DNA from: Apus apus
Taxonomy: Eukaryota > Chordata > Aves > Apodiformes > Apodidae
Assembly (NCBI RefSeq): GCF_020740795.1
Contig: NC_067283.1
Coordinates: forward strand, 130,854,568 to 130,918,567
DNA: 64,000 nucleotides
Direction: 5' to 3'
Part shown: one piece after another, positions 51,901 through 63,700 of the stretch
How positions within the stretch are numbered: position 1 is the stretch's first letter
Layout: each line of letters opens with the position of its first letter
Made by a program: the position numbers and the translations under genes
Notes under the pieces: generated by a model
The model's input: the letters and a program-made list of their open reading frames with translations, nothing else
Databases searched by the model: none
Told to the model about the DNA's origin: nothing

Positions 51901-54900
51901 TCTACCTAGTTGATTTCACACTTCAACTCAACTTGCCTTGCTTTGATATGAGCTGCCATCAACCTTTCAATACTCTAAACTTTTAGCTTTCTTTGCATTT
52001 CTTATAGATGTGAGCTAATAAAACCATGCAGCAAGAATCAGGACTACAGTTACATTAAAACAATTAACAATTCTATAGTTACAGTTGAAGATACAGCAAT
52101 TTCTGGAAATTAAAGTTTTAGTTACTGTAATAGATTTGATTATACAGGACCTAAGTAATTTTCTTACTGGAGACACAGGGAATCTCAACTGTACAGAGTC
52201 CACTGTAGTTTGTCCCAAATTTCAAGTAACAAATCTAACTAAAATGTCACTTCCTTGTAGCTGATACAATCATGGCCTAGTATCCTATTTCTTTCAAAGT
52301 CATCCATGGCAGGTTAGTAATTTGCCGTGGCTTTAATTAGAGATGTGGTTATTAATATGATGGACTTCAATGTCACCTTTCATCTAATGATCCCAAAGTG
52401 GGGACAAGTTTGCTTAGCAGCTAAAATGGAGAGTTTAGACACCTGGATTTTAATTAGCCCTGGTTACATATTCTACCAAGCTTTCCAGTGGCAGCTCCAC
52501 AGTGCCAGACAGTGTCCAGGCACTGAAGGAGCCGATTACAAACTAAACAAAACGGGATGCTCATCCTCTAGTACATTATTCAGAAAGGATTTTGTGAGGT
52601 TTTTTTTGGTCACTTCACCTGCTCTTGAGATACTTGATGAGTTATTTGAGTTATGTTATTCAAATAAACCTTTTCGGTCAAAAAAAACTTGCTTAAATTT
52701 AACCAAGTCTAGTCCTAAACTTGATACAGATGGAGAGTTCAATGTCTGAAATTAAGAAATTAGCCCTTCACACCTCAGTCTCCCCTTTTAAAAGCCAAGA
52801 GACCTCAACCAAGTAGAAAACAATATATTTTTTCAGTAAGATTTGAAAACATAAGGATAGATGTCACTAAAGAAACACTTATGTGAATGTACTAATACAC
52901 ATGAATTATTAGCATATTTCTGTGGAGAAATATTGTCATTGTCTACATATGCAGAGAAAGTGAGAAACAGATGTGGACTAGCTCAGCTGAGATCCCTCTA
53001 TTGTCCCTATATCAACCTTTGTGTTAAGTCACTTATACCCCAGTTTCTTTTGGCAATCAAGAAGGTATTGCATAAAAGTGGGGCAGATCAAATGCAAGCT
53101 ACGCTTATATATACTTATGTAGCTTTTCTCTTTAAAAAAGAGGCAGTTCTTTCGGCATGTCTGAAAGTGTATCAGATCAATTCACTGTCATAATGTACGA
53201 AGCCAAAGGACATAGTGTTACCAAAGAAAAAGGCCAAGTCCTAAAACCTCCAAGTACACATCCACCCACTGAGGCTAGGATGAGCCAGGCTGCGTGCTAC
53301 TGCTCTGAGAAAAAAGCAACTGTGAAAGCACAGGCTTCCTGAGCGGATTAATAAAAGGATTAGAATTAGAACATAATTAGAACAGTTCTGTAGTTGGGAA
53401 GAATACTGGAAAATGTTAAACCATCCCATTCAATGACAAAATCAATGTGATTCTTTAACGCATACGGCATGACTGATGTAAAATCCAGCCAGGAAGAATG
53501 CATAATTGAATATTTCAAAAATACTGAGCAGGAGAGTGACCTAAAATGCATAAGTTAATGATGACAAAGAAGCTTTGGGGTGTTAAAAGAAGGACAGCCG
53601 AGGAAATGACATATAACCTACACTAGTTTCTCAATGTGTCCCTTCTGGCAAAATAATAGAAATTCAAAGCTACTGAATTAGTATCCTGTGAGACAAGACA
53701 TGAACTAATGAGATGCTTGTTTGGCAAATGAGCCTTCAAATCTGAGAATCAGCTTAGATTTAAAACCTAAGATGACATATATCCATATAGCCAATGGATC
53801 AAGTACTAAATTTGATGCTGGTACCGTAGATTGTTTTTTTTTCAGCAGAACACTCCAAGGGTAGGTTTGAATCAGACAAAATGGGAAAGAAAAACTAACT
53901 AAACACCTGAACATTTTTATAACACAGTATCAGATACAGGCAGAGGTTATTTTTTAAAAACTAATTATTACATTTATAGAAGAAAAGAACAATCCTGCAA
54001 GGCTTTCCTGTGTTATTTTGAGCAGGCTCTGTTACTGGGATGCACACTTACTTTGAGAGAGAAAAGAATCAGATCTTAAAATTATATTTTTCCTTAAGTA
54101 TCTAATTAATTTTTAACTGTTGAATAATATAGCAGCATTTCTACTAAGAATGCTATTCATACTAAATATACATAGGCTTTCATATCTTTATTCTAGTGAA
54201 CATACTTAAGTTTCCTGCACTTCAACATAGAAGAGAGATTTGTTCTGCTGCAGTATTTGAAAGGTATTGAAATTACATTTAATATTTTCGTTCTGAAAAA
54301 AAGAGATACTTTTTCCCTCTAAAACCACGTTCCTTTCCTAACTTTCCTGTGGGTTTTCTTTTTAGTGGATTGGGGTTTTATTTTTACTTTAAACTTACTC
54401 ACACTCATGAAAATTAGTGTCTACATCAACGGCAACAAGAATAAACTGGTACCAAGACTGCAATAACGTTAAAGGCATTGCTGTGAGACAGATATTCAGA
54501 TGTGTGAAGTTTACACTCATACAATTAATAAGAAGATACAATTTCCCACAAGATAAATGAAGATGTATTTTTTTTCATTTACTTCTAAATTATACGGCAA
54601 CTTTAAAGCAAAGTTGATTATTGAAAAGCTATTGCTCAATTTGGAAGTATGAAGTAGTAATCTATTTCTCCCAATACACACATGCCATCAGTTAAATTAT
54701 TATTTTATTTTTCTGTTAGTTCAGGAGTTTTTTAGCATAAATTGATTTAAACAGCCTTAATTTATTTATTGATTTGAGTTTGATGCCAAGTTGCCTCCTT
54801 TAGAAATCAATTATTTTTAAGCCAATTTATTAAAAAAAAAAAATCACTTCTATTTTAACTCAAATCTTTACATTGAATCTGTCCTTTCTTTCTTTGTTTC

Positions 54901-56110
54901 CTTTATTTTTCTTCCTTTTATTTGTTTTTTGTTTTTTTCTCCTATGGGTTTAGTTTGGAGGAAGTTTATAATTAGTACTTTAATAACTCATGCACATATT
55001 TGGTTTGAAGGCATAGTCAAAAACTTTGTTGTCCCTCTGAGCAATTTAAACTACCAGGATTTGGTACTCAGCCCCCGGGTGTATAACACTGCTGAAAGGC
55101 AAAAAGCGGTTAGTGCTCATCTGCAGATCTATTTACTGACCACCAAGGGGCAGGAATGCATTTCAGCCCGTACTGCCCATTAGGTACGAAATTAAAACAG
55201 AGTCCAACTAACTCGAAGTGCTGTTCTTAATTTTTCCTTCTCTCTCTCTTTTTTATTTATTTTTTTTTCCCTAGTATCAGTAGATATCTGGATCAGCTAA
55301 GATTAATTGCAATGGGTTAAGGTCCTAGCCAAGACAAAAGAATTAGCGTCCATGCATTTCTTTCTAAGCACTGTAAGAAGCATCAGCTCATAGCCTTGGA
55401 AAGGTGTGAGCGGGACCTGCTTTCCAGGGAGGGAGACTCTCGCCTCACCTTTCCAAAGCAGATGTTTTGTTTCATTTGCAACCTGCTGATTTCTAACCGA
55501 GCTACTTCCCTTTGCCTGGTGAGGCAGGTGCATGAACTGTGTGATGGCAACAGAGAACAGAAGGAACCGGGGCACTGGAGTTTGTTCAAGAAAACTCTTC
55601 TTCCCCGGACAAGACGGAATAGTGGGACGAAACATTAACCTACCAAGCCTGCTTTCTTCCGTGCCTGCTGCAGCTCCTGGATGAAGTTTTGTAGCTCCTT
55701 CCCATCCATGTACCCATTGCCTACAACAGAAAGAGTTACGGTTGCGGTCACCGCTCCCTCCAAACTCTCTCCGCTCTTCAGCGCTGCCAGGGACGTCGCC
55801 GTCCCGCCTGCTCGCTCCCGCCGAGCGACTGCCTGCAGACCTTGCCCGGCACCGACCCCAGCCCCCGGCGGCTCCGGGGCTGCGCTCCGAGGCTGCGGGG
55901 CGGCGGGCGCGGAGCGGGGCCGGGGCTGCTTTCGGGTGGGGAGCGGTGAGGTTCCCCCCCGGCCTCCCGCGGGCTTGCCCCACCCTCCGCCCCCCGAGCC
56001 CCCGCCGCCCCGGGGGGCAAGGAGTCACCGTCGGAGTCGTAGTGGTGCCAGATCTCGAAGAACTGGGAGGCCGAGATCTCCACGCCCTGCAGGTGGGTCT
56101 CCGCCGTCAT
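39827..56110 (-). CDS. CALB1: CALB1, calbindin-D28k (complete, 11 exons)
   Basis: Cytosolic EF-hand calcium buffer and sensor, abundant in neurons and in bird intestine, kidney and eggshell gland, where vitamin D induces it. Eleven exons (82, 77, 75, 84, 57, 78, 56, 40, 54, 72, 114 nt) join to 262 codons, exactly the usual length. Six EF-hands are present. Four loops look competent: [12 protein letters not shown] (25-36), [12 protein letters not shown] (112-123), [12 protein letters not shown] (156-167) and [12 protein letters not shown] (200-211). EF2 (around DGKIGIVE, 71-78) and EF6 (around [10 protein letters not shown], 243-252) are degenerate, as in the family. The start lies in ACCATGA within a CpG island. 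Differences from chicken as I recall it include Ser15, Thr69, Ile82 and Ile107. No disruption is seen. Confidence 0.98.
40357..40428 (-). CDS. CALB1: CALB1 coding exon 10 (EF-hand 5)
   Basis: The exon is 72 nt and encodes [18 protein letters not shown] and then CEKNKK. The acceptor is TTTCAG and the donor is GTAACT. Confidence 0.97.
40566..40619 (-). CDS. CALB1: CALB1 coding exon 9
   Basis: The exon is 54 nt and encodes [18 protein letters not shown], the entering helix and first loop residues of EF-hand 5. The acceptor is TTTAG and the donor is GTAAGT. Confidence 0.97.
40712..40751 (-). CDS. CALB1: CALB1 coding exon 8 (40-nt micro-scale exon)
   Basis: The exon is 40 nt and encodes [14 protein letters not shown] together with the split Arg. 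The acceptor CAAAG follows a pyrimidine-rich tract and the donor is GTATGC. Confidence 0.96.
40852..40907 (-). CDS. CALB1: CALB1 coding exon 7 (EF-hand 4)
   Basis: The exon is 56 nt and encodes [18 protein letters not shown] plus part of Arg170. The acceptor is TTTCAG and the donor is GTATGT. Confidence 0.97.
40908..43256 (-). other. CALB1 intron 6, nothing recognised
   Basis: AT-rich intron of about 2.3 kb without a recognisable repeat or coding signal. Confidence 0.6.
43257..43334 (-). CDS. CALB1: CALB1 coding exon 6
   Basis: The exon is 78 nt and encodes [18 protein letters not shown] and then LTEYTEIM. The acceptor is TAACAG and the donor is GTAAGA. Confidence 0.97.
44285..44505 (-). 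mobile_element. Old CR1/L3-like LINE remnant in CALB1 intron 5
   Basis: A highly diverged element whose left part (AATAGAATGGGAAAGGGCAC, then CTGTCCAGTCCATG) and middle (GTGATGGAGAGGTTGCCTCC) follow the order of a CR1-type 3' end on the minus strand. It is much more decayed than the other copies, hence probably older. The exact family is not assigned. Confidence 0.6.
45160..45560 (+). mobile_element. CR1 LINE 3' fragment in CALB1 intron 5
   Basis: Plus-oriented CR1, about 400 bp. The order is GAGGAAGGCCTGAAAGAGCT, CAGTGACAGGACAAGAGGCA and CAGTGGTCCCTTCCAACCAC, and the tail is GCGATTCTGTGACACTGTGA. The ORF remnant is broken. It is antisense to CALB1. Confidence 0.9.
46171..46227 (-). CDS. CALB1: CALB1 coding exon 5 (EF-hand 3)
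   Basis: The exon is 57 nt and encodes [19 protein letters not shown]. The first codon, ATA (Ile107), replaces the Thr of chicken and human. The acceptor is TTGCAG and the donor is GTAAAC. Confidence 0.97.
46316..46399 (-). CDS. CALB1: CALB1 coding exon 4
   Basis: The exon is 84 nt and encodes [20 protein letters not shown] and KSSEDFMQ. The acceptor is TTACAG and the donor is GTACAG. Confidence 0.97.
46400..51071 (-). other. CALB1 intron 3, nothing recognised
   Basis: About 4.7 kb of AT-rich intron. I found no convincing exon, RNA gene or named repeat. Short open frames are at the level expected by chance. Confidence 0.55.
51072..51146 (-). CDS. CALB1: CALB1 coding exon 3 (EF-hand 2, degenerate)
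   Basis: The exon is 75 nt and encodes [18 protein letters not shown] and then GKIGIVE. The acceptor is TTGTAG and the donor is GTAAGA. Confidence 0.97.
51147..55643 (-). other. CALB1 intron 2, no confirmed feature
   Basis: About 4.5 kb, AT-rich, with a T-rich/pyrimidine tract near 54885-54945. One plus-strand open frame of 140 codons (52327-52749) is long for such composition but shows no recognisable domain and is not called as a gene. Confidence 0.55.
55644..55720 (-). CDS. CALB1: CALB1 coding exon 2 (EF-hand 1 loop)
   Basis: The exon is 77 nt and encodes [18 protein letters not shown] and then QARKKAGL. The acceptor is TTGTAG and the donor is GTAGGT. Confidence 0.96.
56029..56110 (-). 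CDS. CALB1: CALB1 coding exon 1 (EF-hand 1 start)
   Basis: Eighty-two nt encode [18 protein letters not shown] and EIWHHYDSD, splitting Gly28. The Kozak context is CCACCATGA and the donor is GTGACT. Confidence 0.97.
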
Positions 56111-56277
56111 GGTGGGCGCGGGGCGCTGCGGGGCGCGGCGGGGCGCGGCGGGGGGCGGCGGGGCGCTGTCCGCGGTGCTGACTCTGCCCGCGGCCGGCGC
56201 GACGGCGGCGGCGGCGGCGACTGCGGCAACTGTGGCGACGGCTCCGACGGCTCCTCCCGCCGCCGCCCCGCCGAGGG

Positions 56278-56285
56278 CTATTTAT
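56278..56285 (-). promoter_or_regulatory. CALB1 TATA box
   Basis: The minus strand reads CCCATAAATAGCCC, a good TATA element 168 bp upstream of the CALB1 start codon. It predicts transcription start near 56250 and a 5' UTR of about 140 nt. A TATA box fits a tissue-specific, hormone-induced gene. No vitamin D response element could be assigned by eye. Confidence 0.75.
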
Positions 56286-56480
56286 GGGACCGTACCGGGC
56301 CGGCCACTCCCCCTGCCCTGCCCTCCCTCCCCGAGTGCCCCGGCGCAGCCTCCCCGCCCTGCGCGGGGGGGCCGGGGTCTACCGGCGGCGGCACCAAGGC
56401 TGGGGCCGGCCGGGCGGCTCCCTCCTCTGCCCCCGGGGCAGAACGCTCCGGGAACAGTCGACGCTAAGGGTGGGTCGGAG

Positions 56481-59400
56481 TGAGGCTTCAGGTGCCGGGT
56501 GGAGGCCTTCGAGCAGAGAGAACAGCGTTAGGTGACCCAAGAGTTGTTGCGGGTCCCTAGCTGTCAGACATTTGCCCGAGACATAAGGGACAGAGGGGGA
56601 GCACAGTGTCCCAGTTTAGCCATCGGGTTTCCATCTGGGAAAGGGTCCTGGAAGTCAGTGCGTGGCTATAAGCACTGCAGGGTGTCCTGATACAAAAAAA
56701 AGTCTTATGAGACACCATGTGAGGTGCAAGAAATCGGCTTTGGTTAAACCATTTTTCATTGCTTCATCCCCAAACCAGACCTGCAGATAACTCCACAGAG
56801 TCTTTGAAGTGCTCCAATCCTTTAAGCTCAGATTCCCCCTGAGATATCATGGGATATTGAGATGTCCATACTGAGAGAGCATGGGAACAGACATGGTAAA
56901 TTTAAATATACTGCTGTGGCAGGTAATTTCATCCCAACATGTAAATATGGAACACTTAATTAGTAAGTTCTTTATTTCCCAGTGTGGAGGTGTGAAGGAT
57001 ACTGTCACAGTCACTTCTGAGCTGGAAAGAATGTTTTTTGGTAGACCAGCTTTGGAGACTTGCCCTCCTATAGCAGTGGGTCAGTTGGAGGGGACAGCAC
57101 AGATTACCAAAGATCTTCCTTTTGTCATGGAGTAAGATGGTATTGTACTAGTACAATCCCTTTTGGGATGGGTCGTTTTAGTCACTAGGGTTACCTGGGT
57201 ACACCAGAGCACTGAAACTGCCCTTTTCCTTCTGTCAGTATCCCTCAGATGCTACACTGAGTTAGCATGATTTGACAGCCAAGATGACTGGTTGATGGGA
57301 CATTGCAAAATACAGTAGGCAGTATAGTAAGCGTGGAGGATGAGAACAGCTGGGAAACCCCAGGAATCTCCCTAGGTTGAGTGACTGACATGAGCGACAG
57401 TAAGACAATAGTATGTTAAGATTCACATATAGCCCGAGGAGAAATAAACAATGGGATAATGCAGAACAGAAGACAGCAACATGCCAAGAGGGATGGATAA
57501 ACCAGCAGGATGTGAGGTGGATGCTTAGTTAAAGGCTGACATGTCCTGAGAAGGATTTCAGTAGATGGGGTGGCTGAAATCTTGTATGCATTATGGAACA
57601 AGATGTGGGCATAGCAATTAAGTAATCATGAGACCTTATACTTGATTCCCTCCATCTTTCCATTCTCCTGTTTCTCCACCTGTCATGTGCAGCTTTCTCT
57701 CATTCTGTTGCTGCTTTTCGGCTGTGAGTTCTTCAAGAGATACATCGTGTTGCTCTGTGTTTTGTGAGCTGCTGAATGAAGCAGCAGCTAAGATGAAAGA
57801 CATGGGAACCTGGTAATGAATCCTTTCAGTTCAAAATGTGTGTAAGTAGTAGTGAAAAATGTTCAGAATAGTTTTAGAGCCACAAATACCACTGAACACT
57901 TGCAAAAGGACTGAAGACATTTTTATATATTTCTTCACAATCAGGCTTTGTGTCTCACCATGTAAAAAGGAAATAAAACATAATGGCTAAGGCAATTTCC
58001 CACCTAAGAAACTTTATTTTGGTCATGGCTTTCTCAGAGTAGTATACTTGAGTGGTAGCCAGATCCTGAAACTTCTGTAATCTGCCTGTGTCTTGTCTTG
58101 AAAATAAAAATCTGAAACTAATGCATTTCTATCAAGTAGCAATGATGACAAGAAATTAGGTGATTCATGAGGGTTTTGGTTTTTTTTACCAGGAGCAAGG
58201 ACATGGCAGAGCCCTGGCCTTGACAAGCAGAAGCACAGTGACTCAAGCCTGGAATGATAATTTGTACTTTGAAAAGACAGCAGGGTTCCAGGGACACGAG
58301 GACACTGGAAGAAGACAAAGGTGGAATTGACATTTCCATCGGTTTTAGATAGAACAGGCCTGTGCCAGTAAGGCAACTTCTTATATTAGCCAAGCATATT
58401 GAATTACTCTGTTGAGTGCGGAATTTCAGCACCCATCAAGCCTGCATGAATGAAAACCTGTTTCAACACTCCCCTGACTTGCATCTTATGTTGATGTGCT
58501 CCTTGCTGTGTACCATATTCCAATGGCACAACAACTCCTTTGCTTTTTTATTTTTCACTGATCCAGAAGTCTGTAGCTGAATGATAGAGAAGATTTCAGC
58601 ATGGTCTGGGGACAGCCCAACCTTGCTCATTTGGCTGCTCAGATTTCAAATGCACAGGAGCTAAAAGGTTTACAGTTTCAAAAGTTCTCAGAATAAAATA
58701 TTTTACCTAGGTCATATTGTAGCCAGGAGGGTTTGAAAAAAGTCTCATAGGAACTTTCAAAATATGCTGCTTCTGCCCACCAGGAATGTGTATACTTGTG
58801 TGCAGGTAGGATTCTTGGACATGCTGACCTCTCATTATGCTAACATCTGCAAAATCAGTATTGTCTACAGAGCATTTATGTATCTTTCTGCATTCTTTGT
58901 AAAACAGTGTATTGAGGTGAATGGGTTTGTATGTTCTTGCTGCTGCACTTGAAGTGATCCTGGCTAGGCATAAAATGTAGCAGGCATTTCCATGCAAACG
59001 TAATCACTTGTATAACTAACTGCACACCATATTTTCATGATTAATGAATGACCAAGCCACCATCCATATTTAATGCCACTGGACTCTGTTTCTTATGCAA
59101 AACTAAATCAGCAACTGGTCATTTCAATTCCAAGAAGCTATTAATTTCCATTGAAATAAGAAGCACTGGAAAAGATTTAAAAATGCAGATATATACAGAA
59201 TGTGATCCATAACCCAATGAAGTCTGTGCAATTTTTCCCAGTGACTTTAGAGGGCTTTATAGAAGAAAAAAATATTAATATTTTCAGAAATTATGTGTAT
59301 GGTGATATGCATATATACACATTGATTAATGAATTTCTTCACTGAGAAGCCTAAGCCATGTTGTTAATTTTAGTTAGACGTACTTGAAGTTTTCCTTACA

Positions 59401-60486
59401 AAAAAAGAGCCAGAAATTCTACACTGAAGCCAGCTGGGAATTTAACCCAGAATCTAAGTGACTAAGAGGTTCTTTGAAAAGTTTTATTGTTCATAGCTGT
59501 TCTTAAAATGTTTTTCATTAATAATTTTTTGTATGTGGGCTTTATGAGACTTCCTAGTAGTAACTACCAAGCTTCTATATTCATTCTCTGAAGAGTGTCT
59601 AGTTGTGATATCCCAAGGGTTTCTCACCATGTGTGGAAATCTAATATGCCCATTACAGTACCAATCCAACCAAAATATTCCCCAAATAAAAGCAAGAAAT
59701 AACAAGATAAGTAATTCTCATCCAGAAAGCACCAGTATTTCAGTATCATGTGAAGCATCACAAACCTGGATATTGATGGGCAGAGACCAAAGGCACCCAA
59801 ATGTAAGAACTTCCAAATGAGAAACAGGAACAACACAAATGCTCTGTAGGAACAACAGAAGCTATTTACTCAATTATTCTTGGTACACCACCAGAAGATA
59901 AGTCAAAGGCAGGGACTGTTACATCAACTCTCTTCTGAAAGGCCAAATTCATGTGTGATCCTGAGGTGTGGCTGGACTTCTCTTATCAACAACTTCTTTC
60001 CCATATGACACTTGGTGATGGCTAGTAGCACAGATAGTCTTGAAAGATAAAAAAACAGATTCTGATCCTTGGCTGTTATTCCTCACTACAGTCCTGCCTT
60101 TCTGTAGAGAACCATCACAATAAGAAGTTTTTTGAAAGAAATTACTCCCTATATTTTAATTACAACCTTTTCATTATTTTATTATATGGAAAAACTCTCT
60201 CTTACACTTTTATACATTCCCACATTAAAACATTTATCTAAGAAACATCATAACTGGAAGAGGGATAATGTTTTAGAAACTGGAACAGTGTTGGTACCTC
60301 ATTTGGACTGTGGCCGAATTTGAAGAGGTAGCACTGGGCTCTAGAAGGCAACTTCAAGTTGTGTGCCTCTGCCACCAAGTATGGCTGGCTGTGGTGCAGG
60401 AATATGTCTTTTTAAAATATTTGGATAATACTACAGAATGATTTATTGCTTGCTTTTTATTTATCTGCATTTCAATAAGTCTTTGT
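56481..60486. other. CALB1 upstream flank, nothing recognised
   Basis: About 4 kb of non-CpG, AT-leaning DNA upstream of CALB1. No exon, RNA gene or named repeat is supported. Confidence 0.6.
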
Positions 60487-60770
60487 ATTCAGGGAAGTAA
60501 CCAATATCATCTACTTAGACTTCTGCAAAGAATTTGACACTGTCCCACTTGACATCCTTGTCTCTAAACTGGAGAGACAGGGACTTGATGGAGGGGCTTA
60601 CACAGTGGATGTTTGCACTCAAAGAGTTGGAGTCAACAGTTCGGTGTTCAAGTGGATATCAGTGACAAGTAGCCTTCCTCAGGGGTCGGTACTGGGACTG
60701 GTGGTGTTTAACATCTCTGTTGGCAGCATGGCAGAGGGACTGAGTGCACTCAGCAAGTTGGCTGATTTAT
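60487..60770 (+). mobile_element. CR1 LINE internal RT fragment upstream of CALB1
   Basis: The plus-strand reading shows RT-domain pieces: an AFDTVP-like block, read here as KEFDTVPLD near 60530, and SSLPQGSVLGLVVFNISV near 60670, then SALSKLAD. The FADD catalytic box itself is lost or beyond the break. It is decayed and internal, lacking the 3' tail. Confidence 0.8.
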
Positions 60771-63700
60771 TATATAGAAATATATTTGTTATGCAGCAGA
60801 AAGAATTGTCCAAAATAATTTTAAGGGCATGAAATATATTCTAATAAAAAGTGCAAATTGATGACCCACTTATAAATTCAGATTGCAGCACATCCCAAGC
60901 CTTAACCTTCTGACAGGTGAAGCCAGGGCCTAATTCATCCCTTTTGAACATCTTTTATACCCTTACAGTCTCTTCTGTAGTTTTCCAAGGGGGATTGTGG
61001 TGATGACAAGGCAATGCTCAACAAGAGATTCATCAGTATTAGAAGGCCCAAAGTCCATGCAGCTATGCTTTGCCATGTCTTCCCATCCTGTAAGATCCTT
61101 GGCACCATCCGAGCATGTCTTTCTTCAGACTGTACATTCCTTCCTTCAAGGACCACAAAGATGCCCAACACAGTCCTGGCATCTTCCGCCGGCCCACCAG
61201 TTCCCAAGGGCAGAGAGCATGAGAGCTTGTAGCTCCAAACAAGGAGGAACAGCTTTTTTGTTTGATGGACTCCAACAACACATTAGTGCTACAGATGCAC
61301 AAAAGGCTGTGCTCAGATGTCCATATACCATTTCCACCAGGAAAAGAGCCTGAGGCTGATGGGATGTGTTTGTTGTTCTGCAGTAATATACAGCAACTAG
61401 GAAACCAAGAAGAAAGAGGGTGAAACTATGCAGCATTTTTGTATTTAGCTCTATCTTTTCCAAGAGAATGCTTAACTGTATCTTTTATTTTGCAGGGAAA
61501 TACCTGCCTAACTCTGAGATTTAGAAGAGCCTCAGGGATCACACAACTCGCACTAGGATAAAACAGTTTGGAGATGCCATAACTCATGCCAGAAAAAGCA
61601 GCTCCACTTGCCCACTTGCCACAATCCCGTAATACCTTCTCATTGATGGGGTGTGAGGTGCTGTGAAGTTATTGCTACAGTCAAAGTTACACCTGGAAAT
61701 CTTCAGCTGTTGCCTTGAGCTCCTTGTATGGCATGGACTGTGTGGGGATGGGCTGCAGGTCACGAGACCCATTGCTTTCTCTGACAGTCTGATCCAATGT
61801 TTATTAAAATCAGTGTTTGTCCTTGTCTTGATTTTCAGTATGTTCAGTGGGATTTTTAGTGTTTTATGTGGCTTATTATCCTTCTACTGTTTAGATAATG
61901 TGTATTTGTGTGCAATTCCAAGCAAATTCAGCAGTTTGGGAGTTTAGCAAGGAGTTAACTGAAATGTTACTGCTACTAACAGTGTTGGTGGTTGGTTACT
62001 GAAGCTTTCAGCCACCAAAGTGGTGAGACATCTTACTGAGATACTGCTGAAAATTTAGGATACTAATTTAGGAGGATTGCCTGTCTCTCTGGAGGGTTTT
62101 AGAGTTCTGAGAACTCAGTCTGTGTCTAGCTTACAGGACAGCATTCATGAGTTGGCTGAGCATTAGCTCCACAGCGGGAAGAGAGCTGGGTGTGTGTCAG
62201 TGGTCCTTGTTCCCAGAGTCCTCACTTCCTGAGCAATGCCTTTTTTTTTGGAAAGAAACCTGAGCTGACAGCTGAAAGGAAACTCCAGAGTACACCCACA
62301 GGTATGGCAGCCTGGCTGAGTGGGGGACCACGGCTGAAGGGTGCACCCTGTAGTACACTTGCTCTGCAGCCCAGGAACATCCATGGGGCAGTACACTACT
62401 TGGAGAAAAAAACCTGTGTGACCAAAACTTGGGGGTGCAGTTTAGGAGTATGTTAGATGTGATGGGATCCAAGTGAAATGATATCGGGGGTCAATCTCCT
62501 GCGGACAGAATGGGAGCAAAATGTTCCTCTCCCTTCTCTGCAAATCCTCTTAACTGAACTTAATGCTTTTTAAGAAGAACATGAATCACAAGAATCACAA
62601 CCTGTGTCCTACAGTGGTTATTCAGGATGAAAACACACTGTTAATTTGTAACTAGGAAATGCAGTGTTCTTCAGAAAGGTTGAATTGAAAATTTAAACTG
62701 ATCTTTGTTCTTGTTTGAGCTCACAGCACAGCCCTATCCTGTTCAATCTGTGTGCTTGTGAGGGTCCACCCCAACATAACAGTTGTTTGAAAAGGTATTC
62801 ATTTTAGCAAAGTTATGGAATATGAAGGCATTTAATAAGTAGCCTCAACCCTCTGTAAATAATGGAAAAACTTGTGTTATCTCTTTCCAAATTCTTTTAT
62901 TACAGTTATAGGTCAACCCACACAACTTCAAAGCTGTAAAATTACATGGCGATAGTCTCGAAGTGCAATATGGAAAAAACAATAAATAAAGCAAACAATA
63001 TTATAAGGTGAACAGGTTCATCTTTCAACTCTGCTGAACTCAAAACTAGCTCAGCAAAAATGACGTAAGTGCCACTGTAATAAAGATCTCAGTCATTGCA
63101 TTCTGCTGCGCAGCAATGTGACTTTTCAGTACGGACAGAAATCTGTGGGATCAATGATTCCTGTGACTGGAAGCCTACTGAAGCAGGCGTGTAACTCTTT
63201 TACTTTTTCTGTGCAAAATACCAACAACTATATTTCAGCTGTAAGGTCCATTTTTATGCATAGTTCTCACTGAAGATCAATGGCTGGTAATCTTGCGTAT
63301 GAAAGGGAGAATAACTCTTCCATGTGCTGTGTATCTGCCAATAATATGAGCTCTTTTTATACAGACCGATTTATTTGTTTTTACTTTTAATATTTCTGTC
63401 AGCTTCTCTCCTTTTTCAGACTAAAAAATATGTGGGATTTAATCAAGAAAATTAAACATTACTTTAGGAAATCAGACTTGCTAACAGTTTTTTCCATCCC
63501 TCTGATCTATTTTAAAGAAAAGTTTAATGTTGTTTAAAAATGTAAATAATTTACTTTGTAGATGAAATCTGGGTCAGAAAAGAGACATTTAGTAAGGAAT
63601 CTCTTTATTAATTCTCCAAGGCAAATCACTTCTGAAGAGAATTGACAGCTACTTCTAAGTAGCTCCTGGAAATGATTTCAGCATCTGAGAAGCACAGTGG

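Larger units (their letters stand above)
55740..56480 (-). promoter_or_regulatory. CpG island over CALB1 exon 1 and promoter
   Basis: An extreme G+C and CpG-dense block of about 740 bp containing CALB1 coding exon 1, its 5' UTR and the TATA box. It includes a GGGGCGCGGC-type short repeat at about 56126-56165 in the 5' UTR. Long overlapping open frames on both strands follow from composition. Confidence 0.8.

Noticed and set aside
55303-56483. 241-codon frames on both strands around CALB1 exon 1
   Set aside because: CpG-island composition again; the minus frame merely runs through exons 1 and 2 of CALB1 or beside them.
56500-56560. AGGTGA half-site upstream of CALB1 as a vitamin D response element
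   Set aside because: I found no second half-site with three-base spacing; a single hexamer is not evidence.
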